Part shown: piece by piece, positions 6,869-13,680 of the stretch
Numbering within the stretch: the stretch's first letter is position 1
How the letters are laid out: each line of letters begins with the position of its first letter
Origin: Cytophagales bacterium
GTDB taxonomy: Bacteria; Bacteroidota; Bacteroidia; Cytophagales; UBA9547
Reading direction: 5' to 3'
Length of the DNA stretch: 16,343 bases
NCBI GenBank assembly: GCA_013298205.1
Contig: JAAFJZ010000010.1
Location: 1-16,343, forward strand
Made by a program: the position numbers and the translations under genes
The notes under the pieces: generated by a model
Database searches by the model: none
Seen by the model: only the letters and a program-made list of their open reading frames with translations
What the model was told of the DNA's origin: nothing

Positions 6869-6998
6869 GGAAAGGACAGTATAGCTATTGTGTTACACAA
6901 AACACAAATGAAATATGCATTATTGATTCAAACGTTTGGAAGGAATTTGAGAGAAACTATAGCCATTGCAGAAATTCTAAAAGATAAATATTCGTAAT
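6869..6998 (+). pseudogene. 3'-end remnant of a paralogue of the 280-residue third cassette gene
   Basis: Reading in frame from 6869 gives GKDSIAIVLHKTQMKYALL, then IQTFGRNLRETIAIAEIL and KDKYS followed by TAA. This corresponds to residues 241-280 of the protein encoded at 9435-10277 (GTIEIVLYKTQMKYALL, VQTTGRNLRETIAIAEIL, KDKYS), with only a few changes. A TAA lies directly upstream (6866-6868), and no similarity continues further left. Differences are partly silent or conservative, so this tail evolved as a gene before truncation rather than as a fresh copy. It marks an older related cassette that once ended here. Confidence 0.85.
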
Positions 6999-7087
6999 TT
7001 ATACAGATATTTACCTATTTTTTATTCAAATTTTTGCTACAACTAAGCTAGCAAAGCAAAAAAGATTTAACTTTGAAATTAAATATG
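6900..7087 (+). repeat. Direct repeat R2, left copy (about 188 bp, about 90% identical to 10180-10368)
   Basis: The repeat holds the last 33 codons of the third-gene paralogue and the whole spacer to the next gene. By hand alignment I count about 13 mismatches and one 1-bp gap. Differences cluster in the coding tail and just after the stop. The last 65 bp or so, from ttattcaaat to aaatatg, are identical. It ends 4 bp before the DUF262 start codon. Confidence 0.92.
7068..7075 (+). promoter_or_regulatory. Candidate -7 element of the DUF262 operon (TAACTTTG)
   Basis: TAACTTTG fits the TAnnTTTG consensus and lies 16 bp before the ATG at 7092, which would give a very short leader of about 10 nt. 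No TTG is present at the expected -33 distance, so the promoter is incomplete or needs an activator. The same box recurs at 10349-10356 in the other copy of the repeat. Confidence 0.4.
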
Positions 7088-7091
7088 ATAA

Positions 7092-8288
7092 ATGATTTCA
7101 AACACGATTTTGAAAAATACATTGATTGATGAGAAATTTTTAGACCCCTCAAGTGAAATTTTGAGTGAAACGGAAGAAATAGAGAAAGAGTCGATAGAAG
7201 CTAACTCTGTTTATATGGACAAACCATTTGATCCGACTAGAATTAACATTGAAACCAAAACTCCTTCGCTCGATACACTCATAAAAAGAATTGCAAGAGA
7301 TTCTGTTCAATTAAATACCGAATCGTATTTTCAACGCAAAGACGATTTATGGGATAAGGAAAAACAAAGTCGGTTAATTGAGTCTATTTTAATAAAATTT
7401 CCTTTGCCAGCATTTTTCTTCGATGCAACTGATGAAAATATGTGGCTTGTAGTGGATGGTTTGCAAAGATTAAGTAGCATCCGAAATTTTGTAGTTAAAA
7501 AAACGTTAAAATTAACCAATCTAGAATTTTTAACCCAATTGAATGGCAAAGGGTGGGATGATTTAGGTGATTTACAAAGAATTATAGAAGAATCACAAGT
7601 TGTGATATATAAAATAATGCCTGGCACACCCACAGAAGTAAAATTCAATATTTTTAAGCGAATAAATACCGGAGGGTTGGTATTAAACCCTCAAGAAATA
7701 AGACACGCACTTTTTCAAGGAAAACCTGCAGATTTTGTCGCAGAACTTGCCCACAGTAATGAATTTTTAGAAGCCACTAATAGAAAAATTAGTACGGAAC
7801 GAATGCTGGATCGAGATTTTGCCAACCGTTTCCTTTGTTTTTACCTAATTGGATATGAAAACTACACGCCAGATTTGGATACATTTATGATTCGAGCAAT
7901 GGCCAAAATAAATGACGAATCTCAAGAAGAACTTGATAAAATTAGGCATGATTTCAAAGCGGCTATGATTTTAGCAAAAAGTGTATTTGGAAATGAAGCT
8001 TTTAGAAAAATTTATAATGAAAATCAAACTCCGCTTCCTCCAATTAATAAAGCTTTATTTGATTGCCTTTCTGTACAGTTTGCCTTATTGGACGAACAAA
8101 AAAGAGATTTTATTAAGCAAAATAAAGATATTTTTAAAATGGAATTTATCACAGAAATTGCAAAATATGATACATTTTTCAAATCAATTTCTACATCAAC
8201 AGGGGACAAAAAAAATGTTAAAGTAAGGCATGAATTTATTGAAAATTTAATCCAAAAAACGATTGGCTTCTATGATAAAGGTAATTAA
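7092..8288 (+). CDS. DUF262 (ParB/Srx-like) family protein, first gene of the three-gene cassette
   Basis: This 398-residue cytosolic protein has a DUF262 domain, the fold shared with the N-terminal half of GmrSD-type modification-dependent restriction enzymes and often found in anti-phage loci. After an acidic, probably flexible first 45 residues, the core shows YFQRKDDLW (79-87), QSRLIESILIKFPLP (92-106), the signature VVDGLQRLSSI (120-130; family form DGQQR), FKRINTGG (188-195) and LNPQEIRHA (198-206). No HNH nuclease (DUF1524) domain follows, so it is not a complete GmrSD; the C-terminal 190 residues are helical and unassigned. DUF262 proteins are thought to use the DGxQR region for nucleotide or nucleic-acid handling; what this one binds is unknown. 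It overlaps the next gene by 17 bp, so production of the two proteins is coupled. ATG at 7092 is the only good start after the repeat. Confidence 0.88.
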   Translation: MISNTILKNTLIDEKFLDPSSEILSETEEIEKESIEANSVYMDKPFDPTRINIETKTPSLDTLIKRIARDSVQLNTESYFQRKDDLWDKEKQSRLIESILIKFPLPAFFFDATDENMWLVVDGLQRLSSIRNFVVKKTLKLTNLEFLTQLNGKGWDDLGDLQRIIEESQVVIYKIMPGTPTEVKFNIFKRINTGGLVLNPQEIRHALFQGKPADFVAELAHSNEFLEATNRKISTERMLDRDFANRFLCFYLIGYENYTPDLDTFMIRAMAKINDESQEELDKIRHDFKAAMILAKSVFGNEAFRKIYNENQTPLPPINKALFDCLSVQFALLDEQKRDFIKQNKDIFKMEFITEIAKYDTFFKSISTSTGDKKNVKVRHEFIENLIQKTIGFYDKGN

Positions 8289-9432
8289 TCTCAAAAATTT
8301 TAAATCAATAAAAAATAATTATTTTCAACTGCGAAAATTAAATATACTTTTAGGCTTAAATGGATCTGGAAAAACAACTTTTATCCAATCTTTATTATTG
8401 TTGAAACAATCACAACATTTAGCCAATGGAAGGATTGATTTACAATTTCCTGGAAATGAATACGTAAATCTAGGCACAACAAAAGATGTAAGATACCAAT
8501 ACAGCAAGAAAGATGAAAATGTAACTATTGGTTTACAATTTGATCATACAGACTTATTGGATATAGAATTTGATTATCAAATTGAATCTGAAATTATGTT
8601 TGTAAAAAACAAAGATTTTATTAAAAGTGATAATTTTACTAATGGCTATTTGACTCAATTGCTTTTTAATGAAAATTTTCAATATCTGAATACCAATAGA
8701 ACCCCTCCTAAATCTATTCACAGCAAAAGCCATTCGAACGTAGTTAGGCAAAAGAACATCGGAAAATATGGAGAATTCACCGTACATTATATAGAAACAT
8801 ATCATGGAGATGAGATAGGTTTTGAAAATTTGTTGCACAAATTATCTTTTTCTATAGACGAAGTTACAGGAAAAAATATTGTCAATAAGACCCTTATAAA
8901 TCAAATTAACTTATGGATGGGAGAGATTTCACCAGGAGTTAATATTAAAACAACTACCATTTCTTCGGAGGAAATTAAGCTCGAATATGCATATAAACAA
9001 CCAAACTTTGGAAATACCAATAACTTTAAACCCGAAAATGTAGGCTTTGGTATTTCGTATGTTTTGCCAGTAGTAACTGCATTATTAGCAATAAAACCGG
9101 GTCAGTTGCTAATCATAGAAAACCCTGAAAGTCATATTCACCCACGTGGGCAAGCAGAATTAGGCAAACTTATTGCACTTGCAGCCATGAATGATGTGCA
9201 AATTATTATTGAAACACATAGCGACCATATCCTAAACGGCATAAGAGTGGCAGTAAAAGAAAATAATTTATTAAAAGACGATATCATTTTATTTTATTTC
9301 GATAAAAATATAACGGATTCAGAGCAATATTCTAAAATTACTGATATTGAAATTGATAAAAATGGTAGTTTAAGTGAATATCCAGACAACTTACTTGATG
9401 AGTGGAGTAATCAACTTTCAAAACTTTTTTAA
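8272..9432 (+). CDS. AAA/ABC-type ATPase with C-terminal DUF3696, second gene of the cassette
   Basis: This is a 386-residue ATPase of the SMC/RecF/OLD-like class without a TOPRIM nuclease domain. The N-terminus has the usual MIKVINLKNFKSIKN, then Walker A GLNGSGKTT (28-36) and QSLLLLKQS. The signature region is around NVGFGISYVLPVVTALL, Walker B is LLIIENPESHIHPRGQAE (about 279-296) with a switch histidine in IIIETHSDHIL. The tail IDKNGSLSEYPDNLLDEW is typical of DUF3696. An in-frame TTG at 8263 could extend it by three codons, but ATG at 8272 gives the normal family start. It overlaps the DUF262 gene by 17 bp and is followed 2 bp later by the third gene. Related ATPases act as sensors or motors that license a partner effector in phage defence; here the partner would be the DUF262 protein, the third protein, or both. 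The family call is firm; the role is inferred. Confidence 0.9.
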   Translation: MIKVINLKNFKSIKNNYFQLRKLNILLGLNGSGKTTFIQSLLLLKQSQHLANGRIDLQFPGNEYVNLGTTKDVRYQYSKKDENVTIGLQFDHTDLLDIEFDYQIESEIMFVKNKDFIKSDNFTNGYLTQLLFNENFQYLNTNRTPPKSIHSKSHSNVVRQKNIGKYGEFTVHYIETYHGDEIGFENLLHKLSFSIDEVTGKNIVNKTLINQINLWMGEISPGVNIKTTTISSEEIKLEYAYKQPNFGNTNNFKPENVGFGISYVLPVVTALLAIKPGQLLIIENPESHIHPRGQAELGKLIALAAMNDVQIIIETHSDHILNGIRVAVKENNLLKDDIILFYFDKNITDSEQYSKITDIEIDKNGSLSEYPDNLLDEWSNQLSKLF

Positions 9433-9434
9433 AA

Positions 9435-10277
9435 ATGGAATTGATTTTGAACGAATTAAGTATTGTTTCCAATACTGATAAATACAAAGCAAATGAAACT
9501 TTAATAGATTTTGCCAAAACGATTTCTACTGCAAAAAAGAACGGATTTAAAAAAGTGCGATCATATTTTACATCTGACAAAATCAATTTATGTGAAAATT
9601 ACACTTTAGATAATTGGTTAAATGACAAAGACTTTATTAAATCAAAAGAATATAAAGATTTTTTATTTGGAATAATTATTGTTCCATTTATTAAAGATGA
9701 AGATGAGCAAATTCAAGAAGAATATGTTACTTCAAAATTTATTTACGAAGATTCTGCAAATGAAATAACAAAAACGGAATGTATTGGTTTAGCTTCGGCT
9801 TATCTGTATGAAAGCCTTTGTATAAGTTTTGCAAATTCTCCATTTTGGCGTAAATTAGAACTGCCGATTATTATTGAAAAAGATAATATCTTAAAACGTG
9901 AAATTGTTTATAATGTGTTTTCTAGTCCGTGTTTTGAAAATCAAACGATTCTTAAACTAATAGAAGATTTTGGAACTATTAATTTGGTTGAAACAACTAT
10001 AAAACCAAAAGATAAATCCAGACATATTGCTCAACATCATGGAGTAAAAGAATTAAATGAACTGTGTGACCGACTAGAATTAAATGTCTATGTAACAGAA
10101 ATGCGTTCGACAAGTTGGGGAGGTACAAAATTTATTAGAAAAAGTAATAAAAACGGAACTATTGAAATTGTTTTATACAAAACACAAATGAAATATGCAT
10201 TACTGGTTCAAACAACTGGAAGAAATTTGAGAGAAACTATAGCCATTGCAGAAATTCTAAAAGATAAATATTCGTAA
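9435..10277 (+). CDS. Unrecognised 280-residue protein, third gene of the cassette
   Basis: I cannot assign this protein to a named family. It is soluble, with no signal peptide or membrane segment. Residues 1-190 are mixed alpha/beta and include FGIIIVPFI (78-86) and a Cys/Tyr-rich helix GLASAYLYESLCISFA (118-133). The last 90 residues look like a separate conserved domain: KSRHIAQHHG (194-203) with H197, H201 and H202, then ELNELCDRL, TSWGGTKFIRK (226-236), GTIEIVLYKTQMKYALLVQT (241-260), TGRN (261-264) and a closing helix ETIAIAEILKDKY. Clustered His, Trp-Gly-Gly and invariant-looking Arg could mark an enzymatic or ligand-binding site, but that is speculation. A decayed paralogue tail at 6869-6998 preserves the GTIEIVL-to-KDKYS end closely, so this part has been under constraint. 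Tight coupling to the ATPase gene (2-bp gap) makes it part of one complex or pathway; it could be the effector. Confidence 0.82.
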   Translation: MELILNELSIVSNTDKYKANETLIDFAKTISTAKKNGFKKVRSYFTSDKINLCENYTLDNWLNDKDFIKSKEYKDFLFGIIIVPFIKDEDEQIQEEYVTSKFIYEDSANEITKTECIGLASAYLYESLCISFANSPFWRKLELPIIIEKDNILKREIVYNVFSSPCFENQTILKLIEDFGTINLVETTIKPKDKSRHIAQHHGVKELNELCDRLELNVYVTEMRSTSWGGTKFIRKSNKNGTIEIVLYKTQMKYALLVQTTGRNLRETIAIAEILKDKYS

Positions 10278-10368
10278 TTCATATACGCATTCCCCTATTT
10301 TTTTATTCAAATTTTTGCTACAACTAAGCTAGCAAAGCAAAAAAGATTTAACTTTGAAATTAAATATG
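10180..10368 (+). repeat. Direct repeat R2, right copy
   Basis: This is the 3' end of the third cassette gene and its downstream spacer, repeated from 6900-7087 at about 90% identity. In the left copy the spacer leads straight into the DUF262 gene. Here, after aaatatg, the sequence changes to unrelated DNA (10369-10425) before the activator gene. The pair exactly brackets the three-gene operon. Confidence 0.92.
10349..10356 (+). promoter_or_regulatory. Candidate -7 element upstream of the intact sigma-54 activator
   Basis: TAACTTTG matches TAnnTTTG and lies 74 bp before the TTG start of the activator gene. It is the only consensus-like promoter box between the third cassette gene and the activator-lptE-secG operon. 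The -33 element is not evident, so the operon may also depend on read-through from the cassette. Confidence 0.4.
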
Positions 10369-10372
10369 TAGC

Positions 10373-10389
10373 GTCAAATTAATTTTGAC
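10373..10389. other. Imperfect palindrome in the junction spacer
   Basis: GTCAAATTAATTTTGAC has arms GTCAAA and TTTTGAC around a short AT centre. It lies in the 57-bp segment (10369-10425) that belongs to neither direct repeat, so it could be an operator or a relic of the joining event. No copy was found elsewhere in the window. Confidence 0.25.
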
Positions 10390-10425
10390 TACTTTATATA
10401 CAAAATCACCACACAAAAGCTAAAG

Positions 10426-11104
10426 AAAATTGATACCTGAAGAACTTCAAAGCGTAAAAAATAGATTTGGTATCATTGGAAATTCTCCCTTGCTTACTCA
10501 TGCTATTTCAGTAGCTTGTCAAGTAGCGACTACAGATATGTCTGTGTTAATATCAGGAGAAAGCGGTGTGGGTAAGGAGTCGTTTTCTAAAATTATTCAC
10601 CAGCTTAGCCACCGCAAACACAATCCATTTATTGCCATAAATTGTGGAGCTATTCCAGAGGGAACAATTGATTCTGAGCTTTTTGGGCACGAAAAAGGAG
10701 CTTTTACTGGAGCTTTAGATACAAGAAAAGGTTATTTTGAAGTAGCTCATACGGGCACTATTTTTTTAGATGAAATAGGCGAAATGCCTCTTGAAACTCA
10801 AACTAGGCTACTTAGGGTTCTTGAATATGGAGAATTTATTAAGGTCGGTTCATCAAAAACCCAAAAAGTAGATGTAAGGGTAGTAGCCGCATCGAATGTA
10901 AACCTATTTGAAGCCATTGAAAGGAAAAGATTTAGAGAAGATTTGTATTATAGACTTAATACAGTGCCTATTTATGTGCCTTCTTTAAGAGATAGAGGTG
11001 AAGATATAGCACTCATTTTCAGGAAATTCTCGGCTGATTTTTCCGAAAAATATAAAACAAAACCACTTAAACTAACTGAAGATGCTAAATATCTGCTTTT
11101 GAAA
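10426..11104 (+). repeat. Direct repeat R1, right copy (679 bp, identical to 2316-2994)
   Basis: This copy is continuous with the complete activator gene, so it is the one joined to the native 3' sequence. Its left end at 10426 abuts 57 bp of unrelated spacer rather than the promoter region found before the left copy. Confidence 0.98.
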
Positions 11105-11716
11105 TATCGATTTCCAGGAAATATTAGGCAGCTAAAAAATATAACTGAACAAATTTCTGTTCTTGAATACGTAAGGGAAATTAATTCTACTATTTTACAA
11201 AAGTATTTACCCGAACAGCAATCGAGCAAATTTCCTGCTTTGCTTAATTTCAATGAAAATTCAAACGATCAAAGTTTCACGGAAAGAGAATTGTTGTATA
11301 AAGTACTTTTTGATATGAAAAAAGATATGTCTGAGCTAAAAAAAGTAGTAAACGATATATTAAAAAACAAAATGATTGACCCAAATGCATTATCTCCATT
11401 ACAAGATACTGAGGTAAACTTTGCCAATTTAGGAAATAACTTTTACTCACCTATTAGTTCATTACCGACTTCTCAATCTATAAATGAAGAACCTATTTTA
11501 GTTCAAAAGAATAAAACTGATGGCAATGATACCACAGAAGATATTTCTCATATTATGGAGGAGCAATCCTTACTCTTAGAAAGCAATGAAAAAGAGTTAA
11601 TAATTAAAGCGTTAAGACGAAACGGTCAAAAAAGGAAAAACGCTGCCAAAGATTTGGGAATTTCTGAGCGAACACTTTACCGCAAACTTAAAGAATATGA
11701 TTTGGAAGATTTGTAA
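10430..11716 (+). CDS. Sigma-54-dependent transcriptional activator (AAA+ plus Fis-type HTH, no receiver domain), intact copy
   Basis: This is a 428-residue bacterial enhancer-binding protein that would use ATP to open sigma-54 promoters. Walker A is GESGVGKE (43-50), GAFTGA (90-95) is intact, Walker B is FLDEIGEM (112-119), the arginine-finger region is REDLYYRLN (169-177) and sensor II is RFPGNIRQLKN (227-237). A low-complexity linker of about 130 residues leads to the Fis HTH, KNAAKDLGISERTLYRKLKE. There is no REC, GAF or PAS domain, as is typical for the Bacteroidota member of this family encoded next to lptE. The TTG start is chosen because an in-frame TAA lies three codons upstream (10421-10423) and the N-terminus MIPEELQSVKNRFGIIGNSP matches the family. 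It overlaps lptE by 20 bp. Its original upstream region appears to have been left behind at 1824-2315, so its expression may have changed. Confident assignment. Confidence 0.95.
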   Translation: MIPEELQSVKNRFGIIGNSPLLTHAISVACQVATTDMSVLISGESGVGKESFSKIIHQLSHRKHNPFIAINCGAIPEGTIDSELFGHEKGAFTGALDTRKGYFEVAHTGTIFLDEIGEMPLETQTRLLRVLEYGEFIKVGSSKTQKVDVRVVAASNVNLFEAIERKRFREDLYYRLNTVPIYVPSLRDRGEDIALIFRKFSADFSEKYKTKPLKLTEDAKYLLLKYRFPGNIRQLKNITEQISVLEYVREINSTILQKYLPEQQSSKFPALLNFNENSNDQSFTERELLYKVLFDMKKDMSELKKVVNDILKNKMIDPNALSPLQDTEVNFANLGNNFYSPISSLPTSQSINEEPILVQKNKTDGNDTTEDISHIMEEQSLLLESNEKELIIKALRRNGQKRKNAAKDLGISERTLYRKLKEYDLEDL

Positions 11717-12239
11717 ATATTTATTTTTAGGTCTCGCAATAATCTTAGCTCAATCATGTGGGATTTATTCGTTCACAGGTTCTAATATTTCACCTGATAT
11801 TAAAACTATAGCTATTAAAAACTTCATAAATGTTTCTGGTAATGGACCTGCACAATTGAGTCAAAATTTTTCGGAAAGAATGAGGGATTTCTTTCAAAAA
11901 AACACCAATTTGCAAGTAGTTAAAAATAATGGAGATATAGAATTTGAAGGCACGATAAGCGAATATAGGCTAGTACCCGTTTCAGCTCAAAACTCTTCCA
12001 ATCCCAATGTAGCACCCGTAGCTCCTTTGATGAGATTAAGAATAGTGGTTAAAGCCAAGTTTACGAATAGAATAAACGAAAAAGAGAATTTTGAACAAGA
12101 AATAGCAGGGCCAGCAAATTTAGATTTTCCTTCGAATAGAACATTGAGTCAGTATGAATCTTCAAGCCAGAGTGATATTGATGAAAATCTAGATGCCATT
12201 ATTTTGGATATATTTAATAAGTCTTTAGCAAATTGGTAA
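11697..12239 (+). CDS. lptE: LptE-like outer-membrane lipoprotein (LPS assembly)
   Basis: This is a 180-residue lipoprotein expected to plug the LptD channel that inserts lipopolysaccharide into the outer membrane. The signal peptide (1-20) ends at LAQSC, with C21 the lipidation site; the -2 residue is Gln, slightly off the ideal lipobox. The mature start CGIYSFTGSNISPDIKTIAI is the signature of Bacteroidota LptE. Later segments FSERMRDFFQKNTNLQVV and DIEFEGTISEYRLVPVSA follow the family pattern of strand, helix and strand. It overlaps the activator gene by 20 bp and is followed 1 bp later by the TPR-like gene. This linkage (activator, lptE, TPR-like, secG) is a recurring Bacteroidota arrangement and supports the call. 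It is probably essential, which matters because the insertion has changed what lies upstream of its operon. Confidence 0.88.
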   Translation: MIWKICKYLFLGLAIILAQSCGIYSFTGSNISPDIKTIAIKNFINVSGNGPAQLSQNFSERMRDFFQKNTNLQVVKNNGDIEFEGTISEYRLVPVSAQNSSNPNVAPVAPLMRLRIVVKAKFTNRINEKENFEQEIAGPANLDFPSNRTLSQYESSSQSDIDENLDAIILDIFNKSLANW

Positions 12240-12240
12240 T

Positions 12241-13233
12241 ATGTCTCAAGTTTCACAATTTAATGATCTTTTTTTAAACCCTAAAGAATCTTCACTTTCT
12301 TTGAAAGATTTACAAGAGTGGTCTGAATTATTTCCTTACTGTCAGTCTTTATATTATTTTCAAGCGCAAATAGCTCAGAAATCAGATCATTTTTTGGCTA
12401 ATCAAATGGAGAAAAAAGCTTTTATTTTCTCAACAGCAAAAGATAAATTATATAATTTTTTAAAAGCATCTATGCCATATATTAAACCCCAAGTCGAAAC
12501 TTTAAATGAAAAATTGGTAGAAAAACCAATATTGAGAATTACAAATGAAGTTACTCAAACCATCTCCCAAAACTTAAGTTCTGATATTTATCAAGAAATC
12601 CAAGATCAACTTCAAAAACTTAGGGAGCTAAAAATAAAGTCTCTTGAATCGAATAAAATAGCAGAAGAACCGATTGAAAAAGAAATAACTAACTACATCG
12701 AAACGAACAATGATGAAAATTTAAGCGAAACTAAATTAGTAAAAAAAGATATTCCTAGTCAAATCGAAACACCTGTTTTGGAAGGAATAATTAAAAAAAA
12801 TCAAGAGTATAGTATACACAAAAATGCAAATACAAGCGTATTTTTTGAAACTGAGGAAACAGAATCTGATGGCTTGCCACAAAGCGATTTGATGCTCTTA
12901 CATTATTTAGAGTTTTTAAAAAACAAAACAGCCAAATTGCATCCACAAATAGAAGAAAAAAGTGAACAAAATGCCCTTATAGATCAGTTTTTAGGAAATA
13001 TTCCTAAACTTAAAAAGCCAAACATTGAAGCAGAAATTGAAGAAGTTAAAAAAGACTTTTCAGCTCATTCTACTGTGTTTAGTCAAGAGCTTTTATCTGA
13101 AAATTTAGCTCAAATCTTTGTGAAACAAAAGAAATACACAAAAGCGATTGAAATGTATAAAAAATTATCTTTGAAGTTCCCAGAAAAAAGTGCTTACTTT
13201 GCGGATAAAATTATTTTACTAGAAAAAAATTAA
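12241..13233 (+). CDS. TPR-like protein of the lptE-secG operon, function unknown
   Basis: This 330-residue soluble protein has conserved ends and a poorly conserved middle. The N-terminus (about 25-70) has the helical LQEWSELFPYCQSLYYFQAQ pattern seen in many Bacteroidota proteins at this locus. Residues 80-280 are charged, rich in Glu and Lys, and probably disordered. The C-terminus LAQIFVKQKKYTKAIEMYKK with LSLKFPEKSAYFADKI is a single clear TPR motif, suggesting a protein-protein contact. There is no signal peptide, so it is cytosolic. It starts 1 bp after lptE and ends 1 bp before secG, so translation is probably coupled. A role in envelope biogenesis is suggested by position only. Confidence 0.8.
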   Translation: MSQVSQFNDLFLNPKESSLSLKDLQEWSELFPYCQSLYYFQAQIAQKSDHFLANQMEKKAFIFSTAKDKLYNFLKASMPYIKPQVETLNEKLVEKPILRITNEVTQTISQNLSSDIYQEIQDQLQKLRELKIKSLESNKIAEEPIEKEITNYIETNNDENLSETKLVKKDIPSQIETPVLEGIIKKNQEYSIHKNANTSVFFETEETESDGLPQSDLMLLHYLEFLKNKTAKLHPQIEEKSEQNALIDQFLGNIPKLKKPNIEAEIEEVKKDFSAHSTVFSQELLSENLAQIFVKQKKYTKAIEMYKKLSLKFPEKSAYFADKIILLEKN

Positions 13234-13234
13234 C

Positions 13235-13591
13235 ATGTTTCTTGCAGCAATCATCATTTTAGCCATCATTTCTGTTTTCATCATCTTGGTTGTAATGATT
13301 CAAAATTCAAAAGGAGGAGGGCTTAGCCCAGTAGTAGGTGGTGGTGCCACACAAATAATAGGCGTTAGAGATTCTGGTGATATTTTAGAGAAGATCACAT
13401 GGGGTTTGGGGGGCAGTCTTATGGTTATTTGTTTGGTTACTAACTTCTTGGTAGATAGAGATACAGCAGTAGGCACTATACCTCAAAGTAAAAGTGTAGA
13501 AAGAGCTTTGGAAAGAGGAAGTGCAATGCCACAACAGCAGGCTCAACCACAACAACAAGCTCAGCCAGCTAGCCCAGAGCCAGCTAAGTAA
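13235..13591 (+). CDS. secG: Preprotein translocase subunit SecG
   Basis: This is a small inner-membrane subunit of the SecYEG channel that assists SecA-driven protein export. Of 118 residues, helix 1 covers about 2-22 (FLAAIIILAIISVFIILVVM). The conserved loop QNSKGGGLSPVVGGGATQII is at 23-42, with ILEKITWGLGGSLMVICLVT containing helix 2. The C-terminal 40 residues are an unusual Gln/Ala/Pro tail with two QQQAQP units, lying beyond the second helix and common in this phylum. It is the last gene of the activator-lptE-TPR-secG operon, 1 bp after the TPR-like gene. An AT-rich 89-bp gap with T tracts separates it from ruvB. Assignment is firm. Confidence 0.94.
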   Translation: MFLAAIIILAIISVFIILVVMIQNSKGGGLSPVVGGGATQIIGVRDSGDILEKITWGLGGSLMVICLVTNFLVDRDTAVGTIPQSKSVERALERGSAMPQQQAQPQQQAQPASPEPAK

Positions 13592-13680
13592 TCAGCTTAA
13601 AAACATTCTATTTTTTTAATTTTTTTGATTTAAGATTTTTATTTTTTTCTTAATTTGAAAATCTGAGTGAAAACAACCCC

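Noticed and set aside
7981..8226. Out-of-frame 81-codon frame inside the DUF262 gene
   Set aside because: It overlaps the conserved coding frame completely and looks like a frame shadow rich in Leu/Lys; no start context or family supports it.
7092..10277. Calling the cassette a GmrSD-type restriction system
   Set aside because: The DUF262 protein has no DUF1524/HNH nuclease domain and no separate GmrD gene is present. The partner genes are a DUF3696 ATPase and an unknown protein, so that name would overstate the match.
2186..11104. Classical insertion sequence, transposon or integrase-driven island
   Set aside because: No transposase, integrase, terminal inverted repeats or short target-site duplication was found. 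The boundaries are long coding repeats, which points to homologous recombination or a duplication.
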